Shown here one piece after another: positions 1-8,235 of a stretch of DNA of 64,000 bases. The stretch lies in contig NZ_FUZV01000001.1 of the NCBI RefSeq assembly GCF_900167565.1, forward strand, positions 2,085,001 through 2,149,000. The letters run 5' to 3'. The stretch's first letter is position 1; every line of letters starts with the position of its first letter. A program made the translations under genes and the position numbers. The notes under the pieces are model-generated. The model had not been told where the DNA came from. It did not search any database and saw only the letters and a program-made list of their open reading frames with translations. Origin of the DNA: Pseudoxanthomonas indica. GTDB lineage: Bacteria > Pseudomonadota > Gammaproteobacteria > Xanthomonadales > Xanthomonadaceae.

Positions 1-295
1 CGCAATCGAACGCACGCTGGTGCCTTACTCGCTGCTGCCGGATCCGGACAGCGTGACCACCTCGCTGTACGAAGCCCTGGAGGCCTACGGCAACCGGCCC
101 AAGCGCGCCTTGCAGCGCCTGCGTGCAGTGGCTTTGGATGAGGAAGCCGCCCGACACCTGGAACTGCCGGTCGGCAGCCCGGGCCTGCTGGTCGAGCGGC
201 GCGCGTTCCTGGATGACGGCCGGGTGGTGGAATCCACGCGCTCGTACTACCGCGGCGACGCCTACGATTTCGTGGCCGAGCTGCAAAGCGAGTAG
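1..295 (+). CDS. GntR/HutC-family regulator, C-terminal UTRA domain (5' end outside window)
   Basis: Only the last 97 codons are present; the frame is open to the left edge, so the N-terminal winged helix-turn-helix lies outside the window. The visible part reads as the end of a UTRA (effector-binding) domain: a PYSLLPD stretch, an 'LELPVGSPGLLVERRAFLDD' segment and a closing 'STRSYYRGDAYDFVAEL', the usual end of HutC/NagR-type proteins. Such regulators bind a small ligand, often a sugar phosphate or amino-acid derivative, and release DNA. The ligand cannot be deduced. A 5-bp hairpin (298-311, TTCA loop) without a T-tract follows the stop codon. Confidence 0.8.
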   Translation, partial: AIERTLVPYSLLPDPDSVTTSLYEALEAYGNRPKRALQRLRAVALDEEAARHLELPVGSPGLLVERRAFLDDGRVVESTRSYYRGDAYDFVAELQSE

Positions 296-400
296 CAGGG
301 CCTTCAGGCCCGAAGCTCTCCCGCTTCGTCCCCGCTTCCCCCCATCCCGTCGCCGCACAACCGGTTTTCGTCGCCGGCCTGTTGATCTTTGCCGCGGCCC

Positions 401-427
401 AACTGTACTGTCTGTCCTAGTACAGTT
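401..427. promoter_or_regulatory. Perfect 9-bp inverted repeat, likely YtrA-type operator
   Basis: AACTGTACT (401-409) and AGTACAGTT (419-427) are exact reverse complements separated by 9 bp. A possible promoter, TTGATC (382-387) and TGTACT (404-409) with a 16-bp spacer, would put the left half-site on the -10 box. GntR proteins of the YtrA subfamily commonly repress their own ABC-transporter operons through such repeats, so binding by the product of the next gene is inferred. Confidence 0.7.
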
Positions 428-441
428 CAGTCGAGGTGCGC

Positions 442-852
442 ATGGCCCGGACCCAGGCCCTGATGATCCAGATCGCCACCGGCGATGCCCGATCCATCAG
501 CAAACAGATCGTCGATGGCGTGCGCATGAAGATCGCCACGGCCGAGTTGCAACCCGGCGCACAGCTGCCCAGCGTGCGCGGGCTGGCGCAGCAACTGATG
601 ATCAACCCGAACACCGTGGCCAAGGCGTATGCCGAGCTCACCAGCGACGGCTGGCTGGAATCGCGACAAGGCCTGGGCCTGTTCGTGTCCACGCCAAGGC
701 AACGCCTGAGCGAGGCCGAGCGCGAACGCCGCATGGATGACGCCGTGCAGGGCTTCGTCCACGAAATCATTGCCCTGGACTATCCGCCCCAGCGCGCCCT
801 CGCGCGGCTGGAAGACGAACTGCGCGCGCTCGCGCACAAGAAGACCGCCTGA
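442..852 (+). CDS. YtrA-subfamily GntR transcriptional regulator
   Basis: A 136-residue protein with an N-terminal winged helix (about residues 14-85). It includes the YtrA/GntR pattern 'LPSVRGLAQQLMINPNTVAKAY' followed by a wing ending 'GLGLFVSTP', and then only a short helical dimerisation tail, which defines the YtrA subfamily. The ATG at 442 is preferred over the in-frame GTG at 436 because GAGG lies 5 nt upstream of the ATG. It is the first gene of a tightly spaced series with an ABC ATPase 20 bp downstream and probably autorepresses through the repeat at 401-427. HpaR1 of Xanthomonas belongs to the same subfamily; orthology is not established here. Confidence 0.88.
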   Translation: MARTQALMIQIATGDARSISKQIVDGVRMKIATAELQPGAQLPSVRGLAQQLMINPNTVAKAYAELTSDGWLESRQGLGLFVSTPRQRLSEAERERRMDDAVQGFVHEIIALDYPPQRALARLEDELRALAHKKTA

Positions 853-872
853 CGCCGGTCATCGGACACCCC

Positions 873-1802
873 ATGAACGTGCACGCGGATAGCGACTGCG
901 TCATCGAAACCATCGGCCTGAGCAAACGCTATGGCCGCAAGCTCGCACTGGACCAGCTCGACCTGCGCATCCCGCGCGGGCGCATCCACGCCATCGTCGG
1001 CGCCAACGGCGCCGGCAAGTCCACCTTGTTCCGGATCCTGCTGGGATTCCTGCCGCCCACGTCGGGGCAGGCGCGCATCCTCGGTCGCGACAGCCAGCAA
1101 CTGCGCCCGCAGGATCGCAGTCGCATCGGCTTCGTCAACGAAGAACACACGCTGCCCGGCTGGATGAAGGTGGCGGCCGTGGTGGCCATGCAGAAGCATC
1201 AGTACGGCGCCTGGAACCAGGCGGCCTTCGATGAAGTCATTGGCCACTACTACGTGCTGCCCGAGCAGAAAGTCGGCCAGCTGTCGCGCGGCGAGCGCGC
1301 CGGCTTGAACCTGGCCTTGGCGCTGGCGCAGGGTCCGGAACTGCTGGTGCTGGACGAGCCCACCCTGGGCCTGGACGTGGTGGCCAAGCGCGCGTTCCTG
1401 GAATCGCTGATGTATTCCAACGCCGCCGAACAATGCACGGTGATCTATTGCTCGCACCAGATGGAAGAGATCGAGCGCATCGCCGACAACCTGATCATCC
1501 TGGAGCGCGGCCAGCTGAAGAACATGTCCGCGCCGGAAGACTTCTGTGCGCGGGTAACGCACTGGGTCGCTGACATTCCGTTCAAGGGGCCCGACGCCGC
1601 CAGCGTGCCCGGCCTGCTGCAACTGCAACGGTTGGATGGCCTGCATCACTACCTGGTGCTGGATCAGGACGAGCAGTTCGCCGACTTCCTCCGTGCCAGC
1701 GGTGCCCGCAGCATCCAGAGCATGCCGGTCAGCCTGGACCGCGCGGTCAACGGATTCCTGAGCAAGAACCACGCCGCGCCGGCTACGGCCGCCACCGCCT
1801 GA
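873..1802 (+). CDS. ABC transporter ATP-binding protein
   Basis: A 309-residue ABC ATPase with Walker A GANGAGKS (residues 43-50), signature LSRGE (137-141), Walker B LLVLDEP (157-163) and H-loop His195 in 'IYCSHQMEEIE'. The signature is LSRGE rather than LSGGQ, as in several ABC-2-type exporter ATPases. About 90 residues follow the nucleotide-binding domain and probably contact the partner membrane protein. It sits 20 bp after the YtrA-type regulator and 19 bp before the permease gene, so the three are almost certainly co-transcribed. YtrA-linked ABC systems are usually linked to envelope or antibiotic stress; the substrate is unknown. Confidence 0.92.
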   Translation: MNVHADSDCVIETIGLSKRYGRKLALDQLDLRIPRGRIHAIVGANGAGKSTLFRILLGFLPPTSGQARILGRDSQQLRPQDRSRIGFVNEEHTLPGWMKVAAVVAMQKHQYGAWNQAAFDEVIGHYYVLPEQKVGQLSRGERAGLNLALALAQGPELLVLDEPTLGLDVVAKRAFLESLMYSNAAEQCTVIYCSHQMEEIERIADNLIILERGQLKNMSAPEDFCARVTHWVADIPFKGPDAASVPGLLQLQRLDGLHHYLVLDQDEQFADFLRASGARSIQSMPVSLDRAVNGFLSKNHAAPATAATA

Positions 1803-1821
1803 GCGCGAAGGAGACATCAGC

Positions 1822-3642
1822 ATGTGGGACATCTTCAAGGCCGAACTGGGCCGCTTCCGGATCTGGGCATTCGCCTACGCCGTGGTGCAGATCGTAGTGC
1901 TCGGATTCCTGACCCGGGTGGTGGATCTGGCGCAGCAACCGCTGACCGTCTATCAGGTCTTTGGCGGTGTGTTCGCGCTGACCGGCCTGCTGTTGGGAGC
2001 GTATCAAATGGGTGGCTACCGCCGTGGCAATGTCTGGCTCAACCTGCTGCACCGCCCCTTGCCGCACGCACGCCTAGCGCTTGCCTTGATCGCGGCGGCA
2101 GCCGTGGTCCTGGCGATCGCCGTGTTGCTGCCCTTGCTGGTGATCGCCAGCTGGCAGGACAGCATGACTGCGCGGGTGGTGGATGGGCGCCACTGGGTTC
2201 TGTGCGGTTCGGCCTGGCTGATCGCGGTTTGTGCGTACCTGGCGGGTGCCTACGCCATGTTGGCCAGCCGCCGCTACGGTTTTGCCGGCTTGGCACTGCT
2301 GTTGATCCTGCCCTTCGGCCACGCGACCGGTCTCGGTGCGGTGGTGATACAGCTGCTGCTGCTGGCTTTGCTGCTGGCGATGGTGCTGGTCGCCTTCAAG
2401 CCGGATCTGTCGGCCGCACCGACCGGCCTGTCCGCCACGCTGCTGACTGCCGCGCCATTGCAGTTCGCGATGTGGTTTGCGCTGGTGATGGTGGGCTTTG
2501 GCGTGGAGTTTGTCTGGATAGCGCAAGGCTCTCATCCCAACAATCGCGCGGTGCCGCTGGCCGGTGGTGAGAAGGAAGCGGAGAACGCTGAAGGCAAGGA
2601 TCTGATCGTCATGGGCCTGCAAGGCAGCCGCGACCCGCAGGCGGCGTTGTGGCGGGAACAGGCGCAGATTTCGGAAGTGTTTGGCGCCGCGCCGGTGTTG
2701 CGCGACATGCCTACGCGCAACGAGCTCACCAATCTGGCGCCGATGGAATTCGATGACAACGAACGACGCCTGCGCTGGGTCTTCAGTCACGACCGCATGC
2801 GCTTTGTCGGCTACAGCCTGGTCGACCAGCGTGCGGTAGGCGAGCTGGGTGAGGAGGGGAATGCGGCCTTTGCCGACCCGGTCATGCCCGGCCCCGCCGA
2901 GACGCTGGTGTCGCGGCGCAGCGTGTACCAGTACGACGGCGAGCAGCGCGTGATCATCCCGCGCCTGCAAGTGCCGGCCAACGAACAGATCACCGATGTG
3001 GAGCTGGCCGGTGACAGCGTGGCCCTGCTCAGCAATCGCGCGCTGTATTTCTACGACGCACGCGAGTTTGCCGACAGTGACGGCCTGCTGACACCGCGCC
3101 AGCGCGTGGCGTTGCCGGGCCGGACCGGCGATCTGCAGCGCATCGACATGATCGAATTGCTGGACGGGCATCTGGTCTCCTTCTTGTTCACCCGTGCTTC
3201 CTACAACGCCGAAGGCGCCCTGCCGTTGCAGAGCGTGATCCACGTGAGTGACGACGGTGACAGCCAAGTGGTGGGTCAGCGCCAGTTGAAGCTGGACTAT
3301 TCCGCAGCATGGCGTTTCCAGAACTGGTATCCCGCGCCGGCGATCTACGAGACCCAGCGCGCGCTCTTGAATCTGTTTGCCGGCTATCGTCCCGACGCCG
3401 ACAAGCAGCGGCCGCCGATACCCACGAGCATCGCGGTGCTGGCTCTGGGGCTGATGCTGACCTCGTTCGGACTGGCCATCTGGCATACGCGACGCACCGA
3501 CCTGTCGCCGCCGGCGCGCTGGGCCTGGATTGCCGCCTGCGGCCTGCTCAGCCTGCCGGCGCTGGTCAGCTTGTGGTTGATCCATCCGCGACGCGAAGAC
3601 TGGCAACCCACCACACAGACCGCCGCCCTGGCCACTGCCTGA
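1822..3642 (+). CDS. ABC transporter permease with large extracytoplasmic domain
   Basis: A 606-residue membrane protein. Roughly residues 1-230 contain about six hydrophobic segments, as in an ABC-2 permease. Residues ~235-530 are hydrophilic, contain several beta-strand-like stretches and probably form a periplasmic domain. Two further hydrophobic segments end the protein (~535-590). The RBS AAGGAG lies about 8 nt before the ATG. It partners the upstream ATPase. A domain this large between membrane segments is unusual for a YtrA-operon permease. I do not recognise its fold; sensing or handling of an envelope substrate is only a guess. Confidence 0.8.
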   Translation: MWDIFKAELGRFRIWAFAYAVVQIVVLGFLTRVVDLAQQPLTVYQVFGGVFALTGLLLGAYQMGGYRRGNVWLNLLHRPLPHARLALALIAAAAVVLAIAVLLPLLVIASWQDSMTARVVDGRHWVLCGSAWLIAVCAYLAGAYAMLASRRYGFAGLALLLILPFGHATGLGAVVIQLLLLALLLAMVLVAFKPDLSAAPTGLSATLLTAAPLQFAMWFALVMVGFGVEFVWIAQGSHPNNRAVPLAGGEKEAENAEGKDLIVMGLQGSRDPQAALWREQAQISEVFGAAPVLRDMPTRNELTNLAPMEFDDNERRLRWVFSHDRMRFVGYSLVDQRAVGELGEEGNAAFADPVMPGPAETLVSRRSVYQYDGEQRVIIPRLQVPANEQITDVELAGDSVALLSNRALYFYDAREFADSDGLLTPRQRVALPGRTGDLQRIDMIELLDGHLVSFLFTRASYNAEGALPLQSVIHVSDDGDSQVVGQRQLKLDYSAAWRFQNWYPAPAIYETQRALLNLFAGYRPDADKQRPPIPTSIAVLALGLMLTSFGLAIWHTRRTDLSPPARWAWIAACGLLSLPALVSLWLIHPRREDWQPTTQTAALATA

Positions 3643-3687
3643 CCCATTGACGCATGGCGCGATCGCGCGCCCTGCCAGGAGAAACAG

Positions 3688-5808
3688 ATGACTCCATTCG
3701 CGCCTCGTTGCCGCGCGCTGGCCCGCTGCGTCCGCAGTTCGTGCGGCCGCAGCCTGCTCGCCGCCCTCCTGTTGATTTCGTTGCAAGACGCTGCTGCTGC
3801 GCAATCACCGGCAGAGTCGGATGCCGCATTGCACGCCGCCGTGCGGAGCGAACAGGCCCGGCCGCGCCCGCCGCGTTTCAGCCGGGCGCAGTTCCTGGCC
3901 ACGCCGGTCATGGCCGGCGCCTGGCTGTCGCCGGATGGACGCGGGGTGGCGTATCTGCAGGAGCAGGGCGGGCGACGTTCGCTGTGGCGACTGGATGCGC
4001 GCGGTGGCAAGCCGCAACGGATGCTGGCGCAGACGCAAGCGAGTGATGTGGTGTGGTCGCACGATGGTCAATGGATCTTCCTGCAGGATGCGGCGGGCAT
4101 CCACGCGGTCGCCATGGACCAGCGTCCGGGCTCAGGCCTGATCCTCGGCGAAAGCGGCAAGCAAGTGAGACGCCTGGCAGGTGCGGATCGCAGTCGCGCC
4201 GAGGCGGCGCTGATCCTGGAGAGCCCGCCCAGCGTGTCGCGCCAGACGCCCTACTGGCGGATCCTGCGGATTGACGTCACCCGCGCGCAGCAACTGCTGT
4301 GGCAGGACACCCGGCCCATCGTCGATTTTGCCGTGGACGCACACGGTCGCCTGGCCTGGCTGCTGCGCGCCGAAGGCGATCAGCATGTGCTCTATCGGCT
4401 CAGCGGCACCCGCCTGTTGCAGCAGTTGCGCTGCGTGCGCGTGGAGCGCTGCCTGCTGTTGGCCAGCAGCGCGGACGGCCAGGCGGTGTATCTCAATACG
4501 GACAGCGCGTCCGGCTTCGGGCGGCTGGCCCGCCTGCAGGCCAGCGGCCAGCTCGACACGCTGCACCAGGATCCGCGCGGCGAAGCCGACCTGCAGCAGG
4601 TCAGCCTGGATCCGCTGACGGGCGAACCGCTCTTTGCCAACTACCGTTCGACCATCGCCGCCAGCCATCCGCTGGATGCCGGCACGCGTGCGCAATGGCC
4701 ACGCATCCGCCGCCAGCTGGCGCAACCGGATCTGCGCATCGAAGTGGGTCGCGGCGCCGACGCGCGCTGGCTGATCCATGCGCGCCAAGCCGACGCCAAG
4801 GGCGAGCGTCTGTATCTGTACAACCCGGGCAATGGCCAGCTGCACGAGATCCTGGGCGAGCTGGGTTTCGAACACGAGCGGCGAGCCGTCACTCCATTGC
4901 CGAGTGATCAATTGGCGCGCAAGCTGCCGGTGAGTTGGCGCGGCTCCGACGGCATGCTCTTGCACGGCTTCGTGCTGCTGCCGCCTGGGGTGGATGCGCG
5001 CCGCGCGCCGCTGGTGGCCAACATCCATGGCGGTCCGTTCAACCTGTTCCGGCCCGAGTTTGGTGCACAGTCGCAGCTGCTGGCCAACCGCGGCTACGTG
5101 GTGTTCGAGCCGAACTTCCGCGGCTCCACCGGCCTGGGGCGTGACTACCTGCTGGCGGCCGGAGGCGACTTCGGCAACGGCCGCGTGCAGCAGGACATCG
5201 TCGAGGGCGTGCGCCACCTGTTGGCGCAGGGCGTGGGTGATGCGGGCAAGGTGGGCATCGTCGGGGCCTCGTTCGGCGGCTACTCGGCATTGCAGGGCGT
5301 GACCTTCCAGCCGGCGCTGTTCAAGGTCGGCGTCGCCGCGGTGCCGCCCGCCGACTTCGGCTGGGTGTTGCGCTGGTACGCGCGCGGTCCGGATCAAATG
5401 TCACGCGGCGTGCCGATGGCGAGCACCATGCGTCTGCTGGCGCTGGATCCGGCCGATGGCGCCCTGGCCGCGCGCCTGCGCGTGCAATCGCCCATTGCCA
5501 ACGCCGCTGCACTGCGGCGACCGGTGCTGTTGCTGGCCGGCGGCGACGACGAACGCGTGCCGATCCGCAGCGTCGTCCATTACGCCGCACAGCTGAAAGC
5601 GCAGGGCAAGCAGGTCAGCTTGTTTGTCGATGCCGAAGGCCGCCACCAGCTGGTCAATCCGCTGACGCGCGAAGCCTACCTGTATCTGCTGGAAGCGATG
5701 TTCCAGCGTCACCTGGGTGGCCCTGCACCCGCGCCGCCCAGCCGCGCCCTGCGCGAGGTACTGGCGCGCAACCTGCTGCTGGACGGGGATCATTTGCGCG
5801 TGCAATGA
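3688..5808 (+). CDS. S9-family (prolyl oligopeptidase-like) serine peptidase, secreted
   Basis: A 706-residue protein with a long arginine-bearing signal peptide (cleavage likely after the alanine run near residue 38). A probable beta-propeller spans about residues 60-410, followed by an alpha/beta-hydrolase domain. The nucleophile elbow GASFGGYSA gives Ser528; the acid is probably Asp620/621 in GGDDERVP and the histidine is His653 in EGRHQL. 'NIHGGPFN' forms the usual oxyanion strand. S9 enzymes cleave oligopeptides, often after proline. The gene follows the permease by 45 bp and appears to be the fourth gene of the YtrA-type operon, so it may process peptides imported or exported by the transporter (inference). 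Confidence 0.88.
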   Translation: MTPFAPRCRALARCVRSSCGRSLLAALLLISLQDAAAAQSPAESDAALHAAVRSEQARPRPPRFSRAQFLATPVMAGAWLSPDGRGVAYLQEQGGRRSLWRLDARGGKPQRMLAQTQASDVVWSHDGQWIFLQDAAGIHAVAMDQRPGSGLILGESGKQVRRLAGADRSRAEAALILESPPSVSRQTPYWRILRIDVTRAQQLLWQDTRPIVDFAVDAHGRLAWLLRAEGDQHVLYRLSGTRLLQQLRCVRVERCLLLASSADGQAVYLNTDSASGFGRLARLQASGQLDTLHQDPRGEADLQQVSLDPLTGEPLFANYRSTIAASHPLDAGTRAQWPRIRRQLAQPDLRIEVGRGADARWLIHARQADAKGERLYLYNPGNGQLHEILGELGFEHERRAVTPLPSDQLARKLPVSWRGSDGMLLHGFVLLPPGVDARRAPLVANIHGGPFNLFRPEFGAQSQLLANRGYVVFEPNFRGSTGLGRDYLLAAGGDFGNGRVQQDIVEGVRHLLAQGVGDAGKVGIVGASFGGYSALQGVTFQPALFKVGVAAVPPADFGWVLRWYARGPDQMSRGVPMASTMRLLALDPADGALAARLRVQSPIANAAALRRPVLLLAGGDDERVPIRSVVHYAAQLKAQGKQVSLFVDAEGRHQLVNPLTREAYLYLLEAMFQRHLGGPAPAPPSRALREVLARNLLLDGDHLRVQ

Positions 5809-5847
5809 GGCCGTATACTCGGCCGTCGATTCGGGGAAGTTTCGCGC

Positions 5848-6312
5848 ATGAAAAACACTCACGGCCGCGCATCGCGCATGGGCCTGATGCTGGTGTGTCT
5901 GGGCGTGGTGGCGGGAGGGCAGGCGCAGGACCAGGCGGCCGGCCAGGAGAGTGCAACCAAGCAGTTGCCCGCACAGGTCAGGGAAGATGTCGAAGCCATC
6001 GCCACGCAGCTGCTCAAGGTGCAGGACAGCGACAGTGAACTGGCGTGCGACAAGGCGGTGGAGAACGCGCGCTACGGCATGGAAACGATGTTGGAAGTGG
6101 GGCAGCGCAATCGCGATGGCGGCTACCTGAGCGCGGCGGAATTCGATCGCTCGGCCGCTCCGATCCGGGAACGCCTGGCGACCACCACGCTGGCCGATTG
6201 CCAGGCAGCGCAGGGCGGACGCCTGGATTTCTATCGCTGCATGTCCAGCGACTACAACCACGTCATGGCATGCGCGTCACTGGAATCCGGCAAGGCAACC
6301 GGCGCCGACTAG
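5848..6312 (+). CDS. Small secreted protein with four cysteines, function unknown
   Basis: A 154-residue protein with a signal peptide (MKNTHGRASR, then a hydrophobic core, cleavage near AQA-QD at residue 27). The mature part is polar and helical with Cys67, Cys118, Cys131 and Cys142, enough for two disulfides in the periplasm. I do not recognise the family. It follows the S9 peptidase gene by 39 bp. A TATACT box (5814-5819), flanked by GGCCG/CGGCC arms (5809-5824), lies between the two genes, so it may also have its own promoter or be separated by a weak hairpin. It could be a lysozyme-inhibitor-like or chaperone-like protein, but nothing in the sequence decides this. Confidence 0.7.
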   Translation: MKNTHGRASRMGLMLVCLGVVAGGQAQDQAAGQESATKQLPAQVREDVEAIATQLLKVQDSDSELACDKAVENARYGMETMLEVGQRNRDGGYLSAAEFDRSAAPIRERLATTTLADCQAAQGGRLDFYRCMSSDYNHVMACASLESGKATGAD

Positions 6313-6445
6313 AGCAAGGATTGCGAGCGTATGGACCGATCCAAACCCATCCGGACGCCGCAGACCCGCTCCAACCCGTTACCCTGCGTGCTGAATCGCA
6401 CGCGTTGTGCAACGCACGATGCAATCGAAACTCCGATGCGTATTC

Positions 6446-6459
6446 TGACAGCGCTGTCA
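6446..6459. promoter_or_regulatory. LacI-type operator TGACAGCGCTGTCA upstream of the symporter
   Basis: A perfect 14-bp palindrome with the central CG typical of LacI-family operators. The identical 14-mer occurs at 10930-10943 in front of the TonB-dependent receptor gene. It directly abuts a TATTCT box (6441-6446) in the 263-bp gap before the symporter, which fits repression at the promoter. The LacI-type regulator at 8236-9249 is the obvious candidate to bind it. Confidence 0.82.
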
Positions 6460-6575
6460 TCGCTGGCGGGGGAAATCTCCAGCCGATGATGTCGCATCCC
6501 GCCGATCACTCGCCGCGCCAGAGTCATGGCGCCGTGCGGTGATCGTTTTCGTTGCATCGCAAACCGGAGCCGTCA

Positions 6576-8141
6576 GTGGAACTCTCCGCACTCGACATCA
6601 CCATCGTGTTGGCCTATCTGGCCGGCATCTTCATCCTTGCGCAGTGGGTCTCGCGCGAGAAGGCCGGCCACCAGAAAGACGCCAAGGATTACTTCCTGGC
6701 CAGCAAGTCGCTGCCGTGGTGGGCCATTGGCGCCTCGTTGATCGCGGCAAACATTTCGGCCGAGCAGATCATCGGCATGTCCGGCTCCGGTTACGCCATT
6801 GGCCTGGCGATCGCTTCCTATGAATGGATGGCGGCGCTGACCCTGCTGATCGTCGGTAAGTTCTTCCTGCCGGTATTCCTGCGCAACGGCATCTACACGA
6901 TGCCGCAGTTCCTCGAACAGCGTTATGGCACGCGCATCCGCACCTTGATGGCCGTGTTCTGGCTGGGCCTGTACGTGTTCGTCAACCTGACCTCGATCAT
7001 GTGGCTGGGTTCGATTGCGGTGAACCAGGTCACCGGCATGGATCAGATGCTCGCCCTCACCCTGCTGGGCGTGTTCGCGCTGATGTACCAGCTGTATGGC
7101 GGCCTCAAGGCCGTGGCGTTGACCGACATCGTGCAGGTATCCCTGCTGGTGCTGGGCGGCCTGCTGGTGGCGGGCCTGACCCTCAATCAGATCAGCGATG
7201 GCGCCGGCATCGTCGCCGGCTTCCAGAAATTGTGGTCGGAACATCCCGAGCACTTCGAGATGATCCTTAGCAAGGACAATCCCTTCTACAAGGATCTGCC
7301 GGGCATCAGCGTGCTCATCGGCGGCATGTGGATCATGAATGTCAGCTACTGGGGCTTCAACCAGTACATCATCCAGCGCGCGCTGGCGGCCAAGAACATC
7401 GCCGAAGCGCAGAAGGGCGTATTGTTCGCCGCCTTCCTGAAGCTGCTGATGCCGGTGATCGTGGTGCTGCCGGGCATCGCGGCGATCGTGCTGGCGCCGG
7501 GTCTGGATCGTCCCGACCAGGCCTATCCGACCATGATGCGCCTGCTGCCGACCGGCATCCTGGGCCTGGTATTCGCGGCGCTGGTGGCAGCGATCGTGGC
7601 TTCGCTGGCATCGAAGATCAATTCGGTCGCCACCATCTTCACCCTCGACTTCTACGCCAAGCGCAAGGGCGCGGCGCCGAGTGAAGCCAAGCTGGTCAAG
7701 GTGGGTCGCATCGCCGCGGCCGTGTCCGTGCTGCTGGGCATCCTGACCGCCAAGCCGCTGTTGGGCAGCTTCGATCAGGGCTTCCAGTACATCCAGGAGT
7801 ACACCGGCTTCTTCACACCGGGCATCGTGGTGATCTTCGTGCTGGGCCTGTTCTGGAAGCGTGCCAATGAAGCCGGCGCCCTGAGCGCGGCGATTGGTTC
7901 GTTCGTGTTGTCCGTCGTGCTCAAGCTGGCGTGGCCGACGCTGCCCTTCATCGATCGCGTGGGTCTGGTGTTCCTGCTCGCGCTGGCGCTGGCCGTGATC
8001 GTGTCGCTGATGACCCGGCGGGCCGAGGGCAAGGACTTCATCCGCACCGACGATGTGGTCTACAAGACCGACAGCGTGTTCAACGTTGGTGCGCTGGGCG
8101 TGGTCGCCATCCTGATCGCGCTGTACGCCAGCTTCTGGTAA
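6576..8141 (+). CDS. Sodium/solute symporter, SGLT-like (SSS family)
   Basis: A 521-residue inner-membrane protein with about 14 hydrophobic segments. SSS signatures include 'DYFLASKSLPWWAIGASLIAANIS' split over the first core helix, 'GMSGSGYAIGLAIASYEW', and 'SSLASKINSVATIFT'-like text around residues 345-365, as in vSGLT-type sugar carriers. The GTG at 6576 is chosen because GGAG lies 6 nt upstream; a TTG 24 nt earlier has no such site. The gene is preceded by a LacI-type operator and followed by a strong terminator, so it is a single-gene unit. With the nearby GH30 enzyme and TonB receptor, the cargo is probably a mono- or disaccharide released from a glucan (inference). Confidence 0.9.
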   Translation: MELSALDITIVLAYLAGIFILAQWVSREKAGHQKDAKDYFLASKSLPWWAIGASLIAANISAEQIIGMSGSGYAIGLAIASYEWMAALTLLIVGKFFLPVFLRNGIYTMPQFLEQRYGTRIRTLMAVFWLGLYVFVNLTSIMWLGSIAVNQVTGMDQMLALTLLGVFALMYQLYGGLKAVALTDIVQVSLLVLGGLLVAGLTLNQISDGAGIVAGFQKLWSEHPEHFEMILSKDNPFYKDLPGISVLIGGMWIMNVSYWGFNQYIIQRALAAKNIAEAQKGVLFAAFLKLLMPVIVVLPGIAAIVLAPGLDRPDQAYPTMMRLLPTGILGLVFAALVAAIVASLASKINSVATIFTLDFYAKRKGAAPSEAKLVKVGRIAAAVSVLLGILTAKPLLGSFDQGFQYIQEYTGFFTPGIVVIFVLGLFWKRANEAGALSAAIGSFVLSVVLKLAWPTLPFIDRVGLVFLLALALAVIVSLMTRRAEGKDFIRTDDVVYKTDSVFNVGALGVVAILIALYASFW

Positions 8142-8164
8142 GTCGGGCGAGCATGGGTAAATGG

Positions 8165-8194
8165 AAAAGGCGCCGGCAATGCCGGCGCCTTTTT
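8165..8194. terminator. Rho-independent terminator (bidirectional)
   Basis: AAAAGGCGCCGGC (8165-8177) pairs perfectly with GCCGGCGCCTTTT (8181-8193) across an AAT loop. The A and T runs on either side make it usable from both strands, ending the symporter gene and, from the other side, the lacI-type gene. Confidence 0.93.
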
Positions 8195-8235
8195 CTTTGC
8201 GCGGGCTGCAGAGGACCGCTGGCGGGCGCGGCCGC

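Noticed and set aside
2289..2305. TTGGCACT sequence inside the ABC permease gene as a sigma-54 promoter
   Set aside because: The -12 element is absent at the required spacing and the site is deep inside a coding region.
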